NCBI RefSeq assembly: GCF_000463015.1
Contig: NC_022234.1
Location: 496,001 to 560,000 of the forward strand
Length of the DNA: 64,000 bases
DNA from: Variovorax paradoxus B4
GTDB lineage: Bacteria > Pseudomonadota > Gammaproteobacteria > Burkholderiales > Burkholderiaceae_C
Direction of reading: 5' to 3'
Shown here: piece after piece, positions 1 through 10,921 of the stretch
How positions within the stretch are numbered: position 1 is the first letter of the stretch
Layout of the letters: every line of letters begins with the position of its first letter
Made by a program: the position numbers and the translations under genes
Notes under the pieces: generated by a model
What the model saw: the letters and a program-made list of their open reading frames with translations, nothing else
The model's database searches: none
What the model was told of the DNA's origin: nothing

Positions 1-482
1 CCGGCGGCGGCAGCCCGATCGCGGTCGCGTCTCCCGATCCGGGCGGCGTCAAGCGTGCCCTGCTGTGGCGCGAGGCGCTCGAGGAGCACCTGCGCGAGCC
101 GGTGCGTTTCGCGATGATCGACAAGCGCCGCAGCGCTGGAATCCTGAGTGGAGGGGAGCTGGTCGCAGGCGAAGTGGCGGGCACGAACGTGCTGCTGCTG
201 GACGACCTGGTCGCCAGCGGCGAGACCCTGCTGCGCGGCGCCCGGGCGCTGCGCCTCTCGGGCGCCAAGAGCGTCACGGCCTTTGCCGCCCATGGGCTTT
301 TCGTGGGAAACGCGCCGCAGACGCTGGCGGACGATGCGATTTCGAGGCTGGTCGTCAGCGACAGCATGACGCCGTTCCGGCTGCCGGAGCAGGGACCGTC
401 CAGGGAGAAGCTGAGGGTCGTGTCGGCGGTGCCGCTGTTTGCGGAGGCGGTCCGCGCCAGCCACGTTGGCTGGCATCGGTAG
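1..482 (+). CDS. PRPP synthetase-like protein, C-terminal part
   Basis: The gene enters from outside the window, and reading frame 3 stays open to the TAG at 480-482. The visible part resembles the second phosphoribosyltransferase-like domain of ribose-phosphate pyrophosphokinases. It starts with a VASPDPGGVKRA stretch, the counterpart of the conserved VSPDxGGVxRA segment. It then has DKRR and a PRPP-binding loop, VLLLDDLVASGETLL, corresponding to the usual VDDxxxTGGT. The loop departs from the classical wording (VASGET), so this may be a PRPP-synthase paralogue rather than the housekeeping Prs. I cannot see the N-terminal half, so I cannot say whether the ATP-binding residues are intact. Confidence 0.75.
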   Translation, partial: GGGSPIAVASPDPGGVKRALLWREALEEHLREPVRFAMIDKRRSAGILSGGELVAGEVAGTNVLLLDDLVASGETLLRGARALRLSGAKSVTAFAAHGLFVGNAPQTLADDAISRLVVSDSMTPFRLPEQGPSREKLRVVSAVPLFAEAVRASHVGWHR

Positions 483-558
483 AAGACCGGCCGCCCGTGT
501 GCCTTGGACGCAGGCCGCTCGATGGCGGCCTCCTTCGAAGGCCCCACGGAGGGCGGGA

Positions 559-1212
559 TCACTTCTTTCCGGTGTCTGCGGGGCGGGTGGCGCGCTTCAT
601 GGCTTCGGCAGTGCGCCGGGACAGGTCCGCTGCGGCGCGAGCTGCGTTGCGGGTTGCTTCTTCCGCCTTGTCGAGTGCTTCGCGCGTCGCCTGTGCGGCC
701 TTCTCGGCCTCTTCCTTGCCCGACTGCGCGGCGCGCTGGACCGATTCCTCGGCCCTGGCGACTGCCTCCCTGGTGGCCGCCGCCGCCTTGGCGCTTTCCT
801 CCTGGGCGGCGCGCGCGGCATCCCTGGTTTCCTCGAGCGCCTTGCCGCTGGATGCCGCGGTCTTTTCTTCCAGCCGCCTGGCCGCTTCGGCCGCCTTCTG
901 CGCGGCGCGGCGGATGCCTTCGGCCAGCGCCTTCGACACCTTGCCCGCAGCGACCTTGCTCCTTTGCGCTGCGGCCTCGGCGGCATCGGCCGCCTTGCGG
1001 GCCGCCTTCTCCGCATCGTGCGCGGTCCGGGCGGCGGCATCGCGAGCCTTTTGGGCGCCGCCTTCCGGCGGGCTCAGCTGGGCTGGGGCGGTGTAGTCCT
1101 GGGCAAGCGCGGCGGGGGCGAACGCCGCGGCCCCCATGGCGATCGCGACCGGTGCGATCAGGGCGCGAACGACGCGATCCGTGGGAAAGAGGGGTAGGGT
1201 GTGGTGGGTCAT
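559..1212 (-). CDS. Secreted Ala-rich coiled-coil protein
   Basis: The protein starts at ATG 1212 (MTHHTLPLF), because a signal peptide ending in AALAQ follows within about 40 residues. The open frame extends further upstream to 1308, but that adds only Arg-rich non-coding-like sequence. The mature part is almost wholly Ala, Lys, Glu and Arg with a regular heptad-like rhythm from about residue 45 to the end, so it should form one long helix or coiled coil in the periplasm. No catalytic motif is visible. Proteins of this look are usually called apolipoprotein A1/A4/E-like or TolA-like, but composition alone drives such matches. Function is unknown. Confidence 0.6.
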   Translation of the reverse strand: MTHHTLPLFPTDRVVRALIAPVAIAMGAAAFAPAALAQDYTAPAQLSPPEGGAQKARDAAARTAHDAEKAARKAADAAEAAAQRSKVAAGKVSKALAEGIRRAAQKAAEAARRLEEKTAASSGKALEETRDAARAAQEESAKAAAATREAVARAEESVQRAAQSGKEEAEKAAQATREALDKAEEATRNAARAAADLSRRTAEAMKRATRPADTGKK

Positions 1213-1412
1213 GGGATTCTCGGTGAAGTGATGCGATCCAGGCGGGCCGGTGCGGCGTTCATGGGGAGTGCTCCAGAAGCGGGTTCGAGGAATTTCCACT
1301 CTAGGCACCCGATCGCGGGCTTCGGTTGCGCTGGATCAAGCGGCGATCCTCGGCGGCGCGGAGGATGGCGTCTCGCTGCTGACGGTCGAACAGATAGACA
1401 GAGGAGTCCCCG

Positions 1413-1817
1413 ATGCGCCCCATGCTCGTTCCCGCGGATGGCTGCCTTGCGCAGCGCTTGCGGACATTGGCAGCGATTGCCATGGCCCTCGTGTTCCTGC
1501 ACGGCAGCCCGGCCCGGGCCCAATCCCGCGGCGAGCTGCTCTACGACACGAACTGCATCGCCTGCCACAGCGAGAAGATGCACTGGCGCAGCGGGAAGCT
1601 GGTCAACGACTGGGCCAGCCTCGAAGCGCAGGTGCGGCACTGGCAGCAGGCCGCCTCGCTCGGATGGAGCGATGAGGATGTCCTGGAGGTCGCCCGCCAT
1701 CTCAATGAGCGCTTCTACGGCTTCGCGCCGAGGAGCACGACGGGTGCGCTGGAGTTCCCGGTGCCAGCGCCATCCGCCGCGGGACCGACGCGGCTTGCCC
1801 GGCCAGGCCGGCCATGA
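1413..1817 (+). CDS. Small c-type cytochrome, periplasmic
   Basis: This 134-residue protein has a signal peptide ending near ARAQ (residue 36) and one haem-c attachment site, C48-I-A-C51-H52, so it should be a soluble monohaem cytochrome in the periplasm. The segments ELLYDTNCIACHSEKMHW and WSDEDVLEVARHLNERFYGF match a family of short Burkholderiales cytochromes in which the second helix packs near the C-terminus. An AGAGG-like ribosome site (gaggag) lies about 10 nt before the ATG at 1413. The redox partner is not evident. The neighbouring secreted proteins on both strands do not form an obvious pathway with it. Confidence 0.85.
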   Translation: MRPMLVPADGCLAQRLRTLAAIAMALVFLHGSPARAQSRGELLYDTNCIACHSEKMHWRSGKLVNDWASLEAQVRHWQQAASLGWSDEDVLEVARHLNERFYGFAPRSTTGALEFPVPAPSAAGPTRLARPGRP

Positions 1818-1861
1818 GGCCCGTCCTTCGCGGCCGATCGAGGCGCCACCTGGAGATGCGA

Positions 1862-2164
1862 ATGAAGCGCGCAGCGACCCTTGCCGTTCCCTTGCTGGCT
1901 TTCTTGCTGGGTGGCTGCGCCGGCATGCATGCGCGCGATCGGGACGCCACGCTCGTCGGCGCGTTTGCGGGCGCGGGCCTCGGCAGCGTGGCCGCCCGCG
2001 CCATGGACGAGACCGATCGCCGCCAGGCAGCGCGCGCGCTCGAATCGCTGCCATTGGGCCAATCCGCGAACTGGCGCAACCGCGAGACGGGCGACAGCTT
2101 CGTGCTCACGCCCACGCGCACTTTCGAGCAGCTCGGCACCCTCTGCCGTGAGTTCACCGTGTAA
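1862..2164 (+). pseudogene. Glycine-zipper outer-membrane lipoprotein with early stop
   Basis: The start chosen is ATG 1862 (MKRAATLAV), 5-10 nt after a GGAG, since a lipobox (LLGGC, Cys19) follows at the right distance. A Gly/Ala-rich zipper (LVGAFAGAGLGSVAARAMD) and the segment NWRNRETGDSFVLTP are typical of 17-kDa surface-antigen-like lipoproteins. Reading stops at TAA 2162-2164 after CREFTV. The same frame continues past the stop as AVVGGRADTALGSACRQDGG, then SWRMSG and TGA at 2243-2245, which is the expected C-terminus of the family (usually CREYxTT...GTACRQxDGSW). The gene therefore looks interrupted by a single nonsense codon. Part of the same 3' end is found again at 10597-10639. Confidence 0.7.
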
Positions 2165-2317
2165 GCCGTGGTCGGCGGCCGTGCCGACACCGCGCTCGGC
2201 AGCGCCTGCCGCCAGGACGGCGGCAGCTGGCGCATGTCCGGCTGACAGCAAGCCCGACGCCCAGATGGCCGCGCCGCTTCCGGCGAGACACCGAGCAGGC
2301 CACTCGATCGACCGACG

Positions 2318-5030
<2,713 letters not shown>

Positions 5031-5032
5031 GG

Positions 5033-5242
5033 TCAGCAGCCCGGGCGCGCGCCGAGCTTGCGCATGATGGTCTCCATCAGGCACCACTTGGTCAGCGCGC
5101 TCTGCAGCAGGTTGGCGCCGACGAAGGCGGTGAAGGCCAGCCACCAGGTGCTGACGTAGATCGGGCTGCCCGGCACGCCCAGGGCGAGCGAGAGCAGGAT
5201 GAGGGTGCCGGCGACGAGCCGCACGAGTTGCCAGGAAGTCAT
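5033..5242 (-). CDS. DUF2892 (YgaP-type) small inner-membrane protein
   Basis: This 69-residue protein starts at ATG 5242 (MTSWQLVRLVAG) and holds two hydrophobic helices (LVRLVAGTLILLSLAL and WWLAFTAFVGANLLQSAL). The C-terminal KWCLMETIMRKLG fits the DUF2892 family, which is also the membrane anchor of the YgaP rhodanese. Family members often sit beside sulfur-transfer or sulfide-oxidation genes. Its place between an RND pump and a TolC/SQR pair supports a link to persulfide handling, but no catalytic rhodanese domain is present here. The single Cys in KWC could matter. Function is inferred from context only. Confidence 0.85.
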   Translation of the reverse strand: MTSWQLVRLVAGTLILLSLALGVPGSPIYVSTWWLAFTAFVGANLLQSALTKWCLMETIMRKLGARPGC

Positions 5243-8200
5243 GTGGAAGCTCCTTGAGGTGGTGGGACGGTGAAAGAGGCCGGGTCCGGCTCCGCGGACC
5301 CCGCCGTGATCGCGCCCAGCCGGTGGCGGTAGGCGACGTAGTAGAGGATCGGGATGACGACCAGCGTCAGCACGGTGGAGACGAAGATGCCGAAGATCAG
5401 CGAGATCGCCAGGCCGTTGAAGATCGGGTCGTCGAGGATGAAGAAGGCGCCGAGCATGGCCGACAGGCCCGTCAGCATGATCGGCTGCGCGCGCGTGACG
5501 GCCGAGTGCACGATGGCGTCCTTGAACGGCATTCCCTCGCGCACCTGCAGGTTGATGAAGTCCACCAGCAGGATCGAATTGCGCACGATGATCCCGGCCA
5601 GCGCGATCATCCCGATCATGCTGGTCGCGGTGTACTGCGCGCCCAGCAGCGCGTGGCCCGGCATCACACCGATGATCGTCAGCGGGATCGGCGCCATGAT
5701 GATCAGCGGCGTCAGGTAGGAGCCGAACTGCGCCACCACCAGCAGGTAGATCAGCACCAGGCCCACCGCGTAGGCGGCGCCCATGTCGCGGAAGGTCTCG
5801 TAGGTGATCTGCCACTCGCCGTCCCACTTGAGCGCGTAGTCGCGCCAGGCGTCCTCGGGCTGGCGGATGAAGTATTCCACGAGCGTGCCGCCGCCCGGCG
5901 TCGCGATCCGGGCCAGTTCGCCGCGCATCGCGAACACGCCGTACAGCGGGCTGTCGAGCTTTCCGGCCATGTCGGCGACGACGTAGTTCACCGGCAGCAG
6001 GTCCTTGTGATGGAGCGGCTGCTCGCGCACCGTGTCCGTCACCCTGACCAGTTCGCGAATGGGCACCAGGTGGCCCGCGGCGCTGCGCACCGTGAGCTGC
6101 AGCAGCGCGTTCAGGTCGCCCTGGCGTTCGGCCGGCAGCTGCAGGGTCGCGGCGGCGGGGTACTTGCTCTGGTCGTGCAGATAGGCCGTGGCCTCGCCGG
6201 CCAGGCCCGCCCGCAGCGTGGTCACGATGGCCTGCTGCGGCACGCCCAGCATCGCCGCCTTCTGGCGATCGACCAGCAGCAGGGTCTTGGGCGCGGTGGC
6301 GATGCTGCTGTCGTCCACGTCGACCAGCCCTGCGGTCTTCTCGAACACCGCGCGCACCGCCTTGGCGACCTGCTGCCGCCCTTCGGCCTCGGGCCCGTAG
6401 ATCTCGGCCACGATGGGCGACAGCACCGGCGGGCCCGGCGGCACTTCCACCACCTTGACGTTGGCGCCGAATCGCTGGCCGATCTTCTGCAGGGCGGGGC
6501 GCACGCGGGTGGCGATCGCGTGGCTCTGCGCCTTGCGCTGGTGCTTGTCGACGAGATTGACCTGCAGGTCGCCGACCTCGCCGCCGGCGCGCAGGTAGTA
6601 CTGGCGCACCAGCCCGTTGAAATTGATCGGCGCGGCCGTGCCGGCATAGGCCTGGTAGTCGGTGACCTCGGGCACCGTGGCCAGGTATGCGCCCAGCTCC
6701 TGCAGCACCGCGGCGGTCTGTTCGACCGGGGTTCCGGCCGGCATGTCGACGATGACCTGGAATTCCGACTTGTTGTCGAAGGGCAGCATCTTCAGCAGGA
6801 CCAGGCCGCTCGCCGGCAGCGCGAGCGAGACCGCGATCAGGAGGCCGATGCCCAGGCCCAGGAAGCGGCGGTTGCGCACGCCGCGCCGCTCGTCGAGCAG
6901 CGGACGGAACACGCGCTCGAACAGCGGCGCGAGCTTGCCCGCCAGGCCGTGCGCTGCCGTGCGGCCGTCCGGCTCGGCGGCGTGGGCCGGCGCGGCCCTC
7001 ATCCAGAGCCGCGCCAGCCAGGGCGTGACCACGAAGGCGATCGCCAGCGACAGCAGCATGCCCATGCTCGCGTTGATCGGGATCGGGCTCATGTAGGGCC
7101 CCATCAGGCCGGACACGAAGGCCATCGGCAGCAGCGCGGCGATCACCGTCAGCGTGGCCAGGATGGTCGGGCCGCCCACCTCGTCGACCGCGCCGGGAAT
7201 GATCTGCGCCAGCGTGCGCCCGGGGTGCAGCTGCTGGTGGCGGTGGATGTTCTCGACCACCACGATCGCGTCGTCGACCAGGATGCCGATCGAGAAGATC
7301 AGCGCGAACAGCGACACCCGGTTCAGCGTGAAACCCCAGGCCCAGGAGGCGAACAGCGTGACCGTCAGCGTCAGCACCACCGCGGCGCCGACGATCGCCG
7401 CCTCGCGCCGGCCCAGCGCCACGAACACCAGCGCCACCACCGAGGCGGTGGCGAACAGCAGCTTCTGGATCAGCTTCTGCGCCTTGTCGTTGGCCGTGGC
7501 GCCGTAGTTGCGGGTCTCGGCCACCCGCACGTCGGCGGGAATCACGGTGTTGCGCAGCACGTTGACCCGCCGCATCACCGCGTCGGCGACGTCGATGGCG
7601 TTCTCGCCCGGCTTCTTGGTGATCGAGAGCGTGACCGCCGGATATTCGGCCGGGCCGGCACCGTCCCTGCCGGCCTCGCCATGCCAGACGTAGCGGCTGG
7701 GCGGCAGCGGCCCGTCGCGCACGGTGGCCACGTCGCGCAGGAACACCGGCTTGCCGCCGCGCACGCCGACCACCAGTTCGCCGACCTCGCTGGCCTGCCG
7801 CAGGAACGGACCGGATTCGATGGCCACGGCCTGGTTGCCCGAGATCAGCTCCCCGACCGGCAGCCCGAGGTTGGCGGACTGCAGCGCCGTGCGCAGGTCG
7901 GCCACGGTGGCGCCGGCGCCGGCCATGCGCGCAGGGTCGAGCTCGACCAGCACCGCGCGGCCCGCGCCGGCGATGGTGTTCACCTCGCGGGTGCCCGCCA
8001 CGCGCTTCAGGTCGGCCTCGATGCTGTGGGCCACGCGCTCCAGGTCGAAGGGGCCGACCGCGGTGTTCTTGCTGAAGAGCGTCAGCGTCACGATGGGCAC
8101 GTCGTCGATGCCCTTGGGCTTGACGATCGGGTCGAGCACACCCAGGCCCCGGGGCAGCCAGTCGGCGTTCGCGTTGACCGTGTCGTACAGGCGCACCAGC

Positions 8201-8547
8201 GCCTCGGTGCGCGGCACCCCGACCTTGAACTGCACCGTGATCACGGCCATGCCCGGGCGCGACACGGACATCACATGCTCGACCCCCGCGATCTGCGCCA
8301 GCACCTGCTCGGCCGGTCCGGCCACCATCTGCTCCACGTCCCGCACGCTGGCGCCCGGGAAGGGGATCAGCACGTTGGCCATGGTGACGTTGATCTGCGG
8401 CTCTTCCTCCCGCGGCGTCACCATCACCGCGAAAGCGCCCAGCAGCAGCGCCATCAGCGCCAGCAGCGGCGTGATCCGGGCGCCCTGGAAGAACGCCGCG
8501 ATGCGCCCCGAGATGCCCAGCGACGAAGACCGGCCTTGCTGCGTCAT
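5239..8547 (-). CDS. RND-family efflux pump, inner-membrane subunit
   Basis: The protein is 1102 residues from ATG 8547 (MTQQGRSSS), whose ATGA overlaps the stop of the adaptor gene. Longer frames to 9642 are just the adaptor gene read out of phase. The N-terminal helix (ITPLLALMALLLGAF) precedes the EEEPQINV motif, and the conserved GILVDDAIVVVENIHRH segment of helix 4 is intact. It has the duplicated topology of 12 helices and two large periplasmic loops. It resembles the AcrB-like hydrophobe pumps of the short-named 'MMPL/ACR' class and lacks the heavy-metal-pump DxxxDE signature in that helix, so metal export is less likely. The substrate is unknown; the linked sqr suggests a sulfur-related compound. 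Confidence 0.93.
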   Translation of the reverse strand: MTQQGRSSSLGISGRIAAFFQGARITPLLALMALLLGAFAVMVTPREEEPQINVTMANVLIPFPGASVRDVEQMVAGPAEQVLAQIAGVEHVMSVSRPGMAVITVQFKVGVPRTEALVRLYDTVNANADWLPRGLGVLDPIVKPKGIDDVPIVTLTLFSKNTAVGPFDLERVAHSIEADLKRVAGTREVNTIAGAGRAVLVELDPARMAGAGATVADLRTALQSANLGLPVGELISGNQAVAIESGPFLRQASEVGELVVGVRGGKPVFLRDVATVRDGPLPPSRYVWHGEAGRDGAGPAEYPAVTLSITKKPGENAIDVADAVMRRVNVLRNTVIPADVRVAETRNYGATANDKAQKLIQKLLFATASVVALVFVALGRREAAIVGAAVVLTLTVTLFASWAWGFTLNRVSLFALIFSIGILVDDAIVVVENIHRHQQLHPGRTLAQIIPGAVDEVGGPTILATLTVIAALLPMAFVSGLMGPYMSPIPINASMGMLLSLAIAFVVTPWLARLWMRAAPAHAAEPDGRTAAHGLAGKLAPLFERVFRPLLDERRGVRNRRFLGLGIGLLIAVSLALPASGLVLLKMLPFDNKSEFQVIVDMPAGTPVEQTAAVLQELGAYLATVPEVTDYQAYAGTAAPINFNGLVRQYYLRAGGEVGDLQVNLVDKHQRKAQSHAIATRVRPALQKIGQRFGANVKVVEVPPGPPVLSPIVAEIYGPEAEGRQQVAKAVRAVFEKTAGLVDVDDSSIATAPKTLLLVDRQKAAMLGVPQQAIVTTLRAGLAGEATAYLHDQSKYPAAATLQLPAERQGDLNALLQLTVRSAAGHLVPIRELVRVTDTVREQPLHHKDLLPVNYVVADMAGKLDSPLYGVFAMRGELARIATPGGGTLVEYFIRQPEDAWRDYALKWDGEWQITYETFRDMGAAYAVGLVLIYLLVVAQFGSYLTPLIIMAPIPLTIIGVMPGHALLGAQYTATSMIGMIALAGIIVRNSILLVDFINLQVREGMPFKDAIVHSAVTRAQPIMLTGLSAMLGAFFILDDPIFNGLAISLIFGIFVSTVLTLVVIPILYYVAYRHRLGAITAGSAEPDPASFTVPPPQGAST

Positions 8548-9605
8548 GGCGTGGTCTGGCGAAAGCGGGCGGCGGCCTGCGGGTCGGTGGCCACCCGCTC
8601 GCCGGGCATCAGGCCCGAGAGGATCTCGACCTTGTCGCCGTCGACGCGGCCCGGCCGCACCTGCCGAAGCAGCGGCCGGCCCTGCGGATCGAGCACGTAG
8701 AGCCCGGTCAGTTCGGCGCGGCGCACGATCGCCGAGAGCGGGACCGACAGGCTCGGCCTCACGCTGGAACCCTCGCTGGCCGAAGGCAGCCACAGCCGCG
8801 CGAACATGCCCGGCACGACGCCGTCCAGGCCCGCCGGGAGGTCGGCGCGCAGCTGCACCGTGTGCGTGGCCGCGTCGACCGTGGGCAGCAGCTGCATGCG
8901 GGCCGGCGTGACCCACTGGCGCTGTGCAGCCAGGCCCGGCAGTTCGGCCCGGGGCAGCTGGCCCGCCGCCATCTGCGCTGCCACGGTCTGCGGGATCGCC
9001 GCGGTGATCCGCAGCGCGGACGGGTCGTAGACGGTGACCAGGGGCCGGCCCGGCATGGCCATGTCGCCCAGCGACACCGGCACGTCCGCGACCATGCCCG
9101 CGTAGGGTGCGCGGATGACGTGCAGCCCGCTCTGCGTGCGCGCCGCGCCGGCCTGGGCGCCCTGCGCGGCGACCTGCGCCCGGGTCGCCTTGAACTCGGA
9201 TTCGGCGCGTTCGAGCGCCGCCCGGCTGATGTAGTTCTTCTTGAACAGCTGCTGCTGGCGTTCGTATTCCCTGGTGGCGACCTCCAGCGATGCGCGTGCG
9301 GCCTGGACCTGCGCGTCGCTGGCGGCGGCAGTCTGGTCGGCGGCCCTGGCATCGATCTGCAGCAGCACCTGGCCGGCCTTGACGGCGTCGCCCGCCTTGG
9401 CGTCGAGCCGGACCACCGCCCCGGACACCTGCGCGGCGATCACGGTCTGGCGCACCGCCTCGACGACGCCGTCGAAGCCCGATGCGGCGGCCGCGGCGGG
9501 CTGCGCCGTCACTGCGTTCAACGTCTCGGGGGCGGCCCGTGCGGGCGCGGCCAGCGCGAGCGAAGCGACCAGGGCGGCGAGGGTCAGTGGGCGGATTTTG
9601 GACAT
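8544..9605 (-). CDS. RND efflux periplasmic adaptor (HlyD/MFP family)
   Basis: This 353-residue protein opens with a signal peptide (MSKIRPLTLAALVASLALA, cut near PARAAP). It then has the biotinyl-lipoyl half-motif VVRLDAKAGDAVKAGQVLLQ, a helical hairpin rich in Ala, Gln and Glu (about residues 95-165), and the second lipoyl half VIRAPYAGMVADVPVSLGDM. The beta-barrel and membrane-proximal parts follow. It bridges the RND pump (overlapping ATGA at 8547) and the TolC-like channel. As first gene of the operon, it is transcribed from the intergenic region shared with the ArsR-type regulator. Confidence 0.92.
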   Translation of the reverse strand: MSKIRPLTLAALVASLALAAPARAAPETLNAVTAQPAAAAASGFDGVVEAVRQTVIAAQVSGAVVRLDAKAGDAVKAGQVLLQIDARAADQTAAASDAQVQAARASLEVATREYERQQQLFKKNYISRAALERAESEFKATRAQVAAQGAQAGAARTQSGLHVIRAPYAGMVADVPVSLGDMAMPGRPLVTVYDPSALRITAAIPQTVAAQMAAGQLPRAELPGLAAQRQWVTPARMQLLPTVDAATHTVQLRADLPAGLDGVVPGMFARLWLPSASEGSSVRPSLSVPLSAIVRRAELTGLYVLDPQGRPLLRQVRPGRVDGDKVEILSGLMPGERVATDPQAAARFRQTTP

Positions 9606-9676
9606 ACGGGCAATTCAAAAGGCCGATGCCCAGTCCGACCAACCCGGGACTGGAAACACATCGGCATTCCGTATAG

Positions 9677-9698
9677 TATTTGCGTACATAGCTAAATA
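9677..9698. promoter_or_regulatory. Candidate ArsR-type operator in divergent promoter
   Basis: This is the AT-rich imperfect inverted repeat TATTT-N12-AAATA between the divergent adaptor gene (start 9605) and the ArsR-type gene (start 9724). It lies in the only AT-rich part of the intergenic region and overlaps a plausible TATAGT -10 element at 9672-9677. ArsR repressors typically bind such 12-2-12-like AT-rich palindromes over the promoter. Assignment to this regulator is inference from position. Confidence 0.45.
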
Positions 9699-9723
9699 GT
9701 CAAGTAGGCAACATGAAGATTTC

Positions 9724-10191
9724 ATGAGGACCAGTATGAGAAGCGGGGGCTCAGGCATGATTGCGCCAGATCAACATCAGGCGTGTCCGAGCATGGAAGG
9801 ACTTTCCGACGATGCGTTGGTGCAGGTGGCAGCGTATTTCCAGGCGCTGGCCGAGCCGACGCGGCTGCAGATTCTCAATTTCCTGCGCCAGCAGGAGCGC
9901 AACGTGGGCGAGCTGGCGCAGTTGTGCGGCTACAGCTCGGCCAACATCTCCCGGCACCTGGCGCTGCTGACGCAGCACGGGCTGGTGTCGAGGCAGGCCC
10001 GGGGGAACAGCGCCTACTACCGGATCGCGGATCCGGCGGTCTACGAACTGTGCGACCTGGTGTGCGGCAACATCGCGCGGCAGCTCGAGCGCACGGCGCC
10101 CAAGCGCGCTGCATTCGCCGGGCCCGCCGTGCGGCGTGCAAGGCCGCGGCCGTCACCGGTCCGAGCGTCCTCATCCACCAAACGCGGATGA
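9724..10191 (+). CDS. ArsR/SmtB-family transcriptional regulator
   Basis: The winged-helix core runs from about residue 32 to 122: ALAEPTRLQILNFL, then the recognition region VGELAQLCGYSSANISRHLA, then the wing GNSAYYRI. Cysteines at 21, 68, 110 and 114 (numbering from 9724) could act as thiol switch or metal ligands; C68 sits next to the recognition helix and C110/C114 in the last helix. The pattern is not that of the BigR/SqrR persulfide sensors, whose first Cys lies earlier, so sulfide sensing is plausible but unproven. The Pro/Arg/Ser-rich tail after residue 125 is unusual. ATG 9757 is an alternative start with a GGGGG run before it. Divergent from the sqr/RND operon, it is likely its repressor. 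Confidence 0.88.
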   Translation: MRTSMRSGGSGMIAPDQHQACPSMEGLSDDALVQVAAYFQALAEPTRLQILNFLRQQERNVGELAQLCGYSSANISRHLALLTQHGLVSRQARGNSAYYRIADPAVYELCDLVCGNIARQLERTAPKRAAFAGPAVRRARPRPSPVRASSSTKRG

Positions 10192-10221
10192 ACGGGAGAC
10201 CTCAGCCGCGTGGAACCTGCT

Positions 10222-10575
10222 TCAGCGAAGCGGCAGCCAGTTCGACCCTCCGCTTGCCAAGCACCGAAGGTGCGAAGCCCCGTGCGTGAGCGCGAAGATG
10301 CCCAGCGATGGATTGCCGACGATGGGCCGGAAGTCCAGTTCGTCGCTGCGATAGGCGCGTGCCGTCAGGTCGTCCACGATCGCGACGCCGGCGCCGGCGC
10401 CCCAGGACGCCAGTGCACAGGCCATCTGCCCGGAGCGCACCTCGACCGATGACGCTGCCTCCACCTTGCTGCTGGTGCACCAGTCGGCAATGATGCGGCC
10501 CTGCGGCGTGTCCCGGCTGAACGAGATCAGGCACTCTTTCAGCACATCGCCGGCGTGCGCCCGCTGTTGCACGCT
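10222..10575 (-). pseudogene. LysR-type regulator remnant (C-terminal effector domain)
   Basis: On the minus strand the frame reads ECLISFSRDTPQGRIIADW, then SGQMACALASWGAGAGVAIV and DDLTARAYRSDELDFRPI. This is the end of a LysR-family substrate-binding domain. The DNA-binding half and most of the effector domain are missing. Upstream of this fragment the sequence changes abruptly into a copy of the lipoprotein 3' end (10597-10639, opposite strand). This looks like a recombination or deletion scar, not a functional regulator. Confidence 0.65.
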
Positions 10576-10596
10576 CGGATGGAACGATGAAGACAT

Positions 10597-10639
10597 CGCC
10601 TGCCGCCGGGACGACGGCAGTTGGCGCATGTCCGGCTGA
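10597..10639 (+). repeat. Duplicated 3' end of the lipoprotein gene
   Basis: These 43 nt match 2203-2245 with three mismatches and encode the same C-terminal residues (CRRDDGSWRMSG and TGA). A further shared string, acagcaagcccgac, follows at once in the first copy (2245-2258) and about 39 nt later in this one (10678-10691). No other part of the lipoprotein gene is present here. It marks an old duplication or exchange between the two loci. Confidence 0.75.
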
Positions 10640-10818
10640 ACGGCGTGTGGCCGGCAGTCCGGCCAACGCGTTCGCCGACAGCAAGCCCGACACCGCGCGG
10701 GTCACGCCAGGCGCGGGTCCTCGCTCAGACGGCTGTGCCGCTCCCGCCGCGGCACCGAGATGGCCAGTCGATCGGCCGCGCCGGACTTGATGACATCAAG
10801 GCAACATTGGTAACCCTT

Positions 10819-10843
10819 CTTTCAGATTCGATGTCCCTGAAAG
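10819..10843. promoter_or_regulatory. Inverted repeat upstream of the HATPase gene
   Basis: CTTTCAG-N11-CTGAAAG is a perfect 7-bp inverted repeat about 80 nt before the start at 10922. It has no T-run and could be an operator. No assigned regulator. Confidence 0.35.
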
Positions 10844-10921
10844 GAACGCCGAGAACACGCGGGCATTCGGCTCCCGGCGTAGCATTTCCAAGCCGATCGA
10901 ACCAGGAGAAAAGGAGCATCG

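Noticed and set aside
5239..9642. A single 1467-residue open frame covering pump and adaptor
   Set aside because: The part upstream of 8547 is Arg/Ala-rich translation of the adaptor gene in the wrong phase. The pump starts at ATG 8547 with the usual EEEPQINV sequence soon after.
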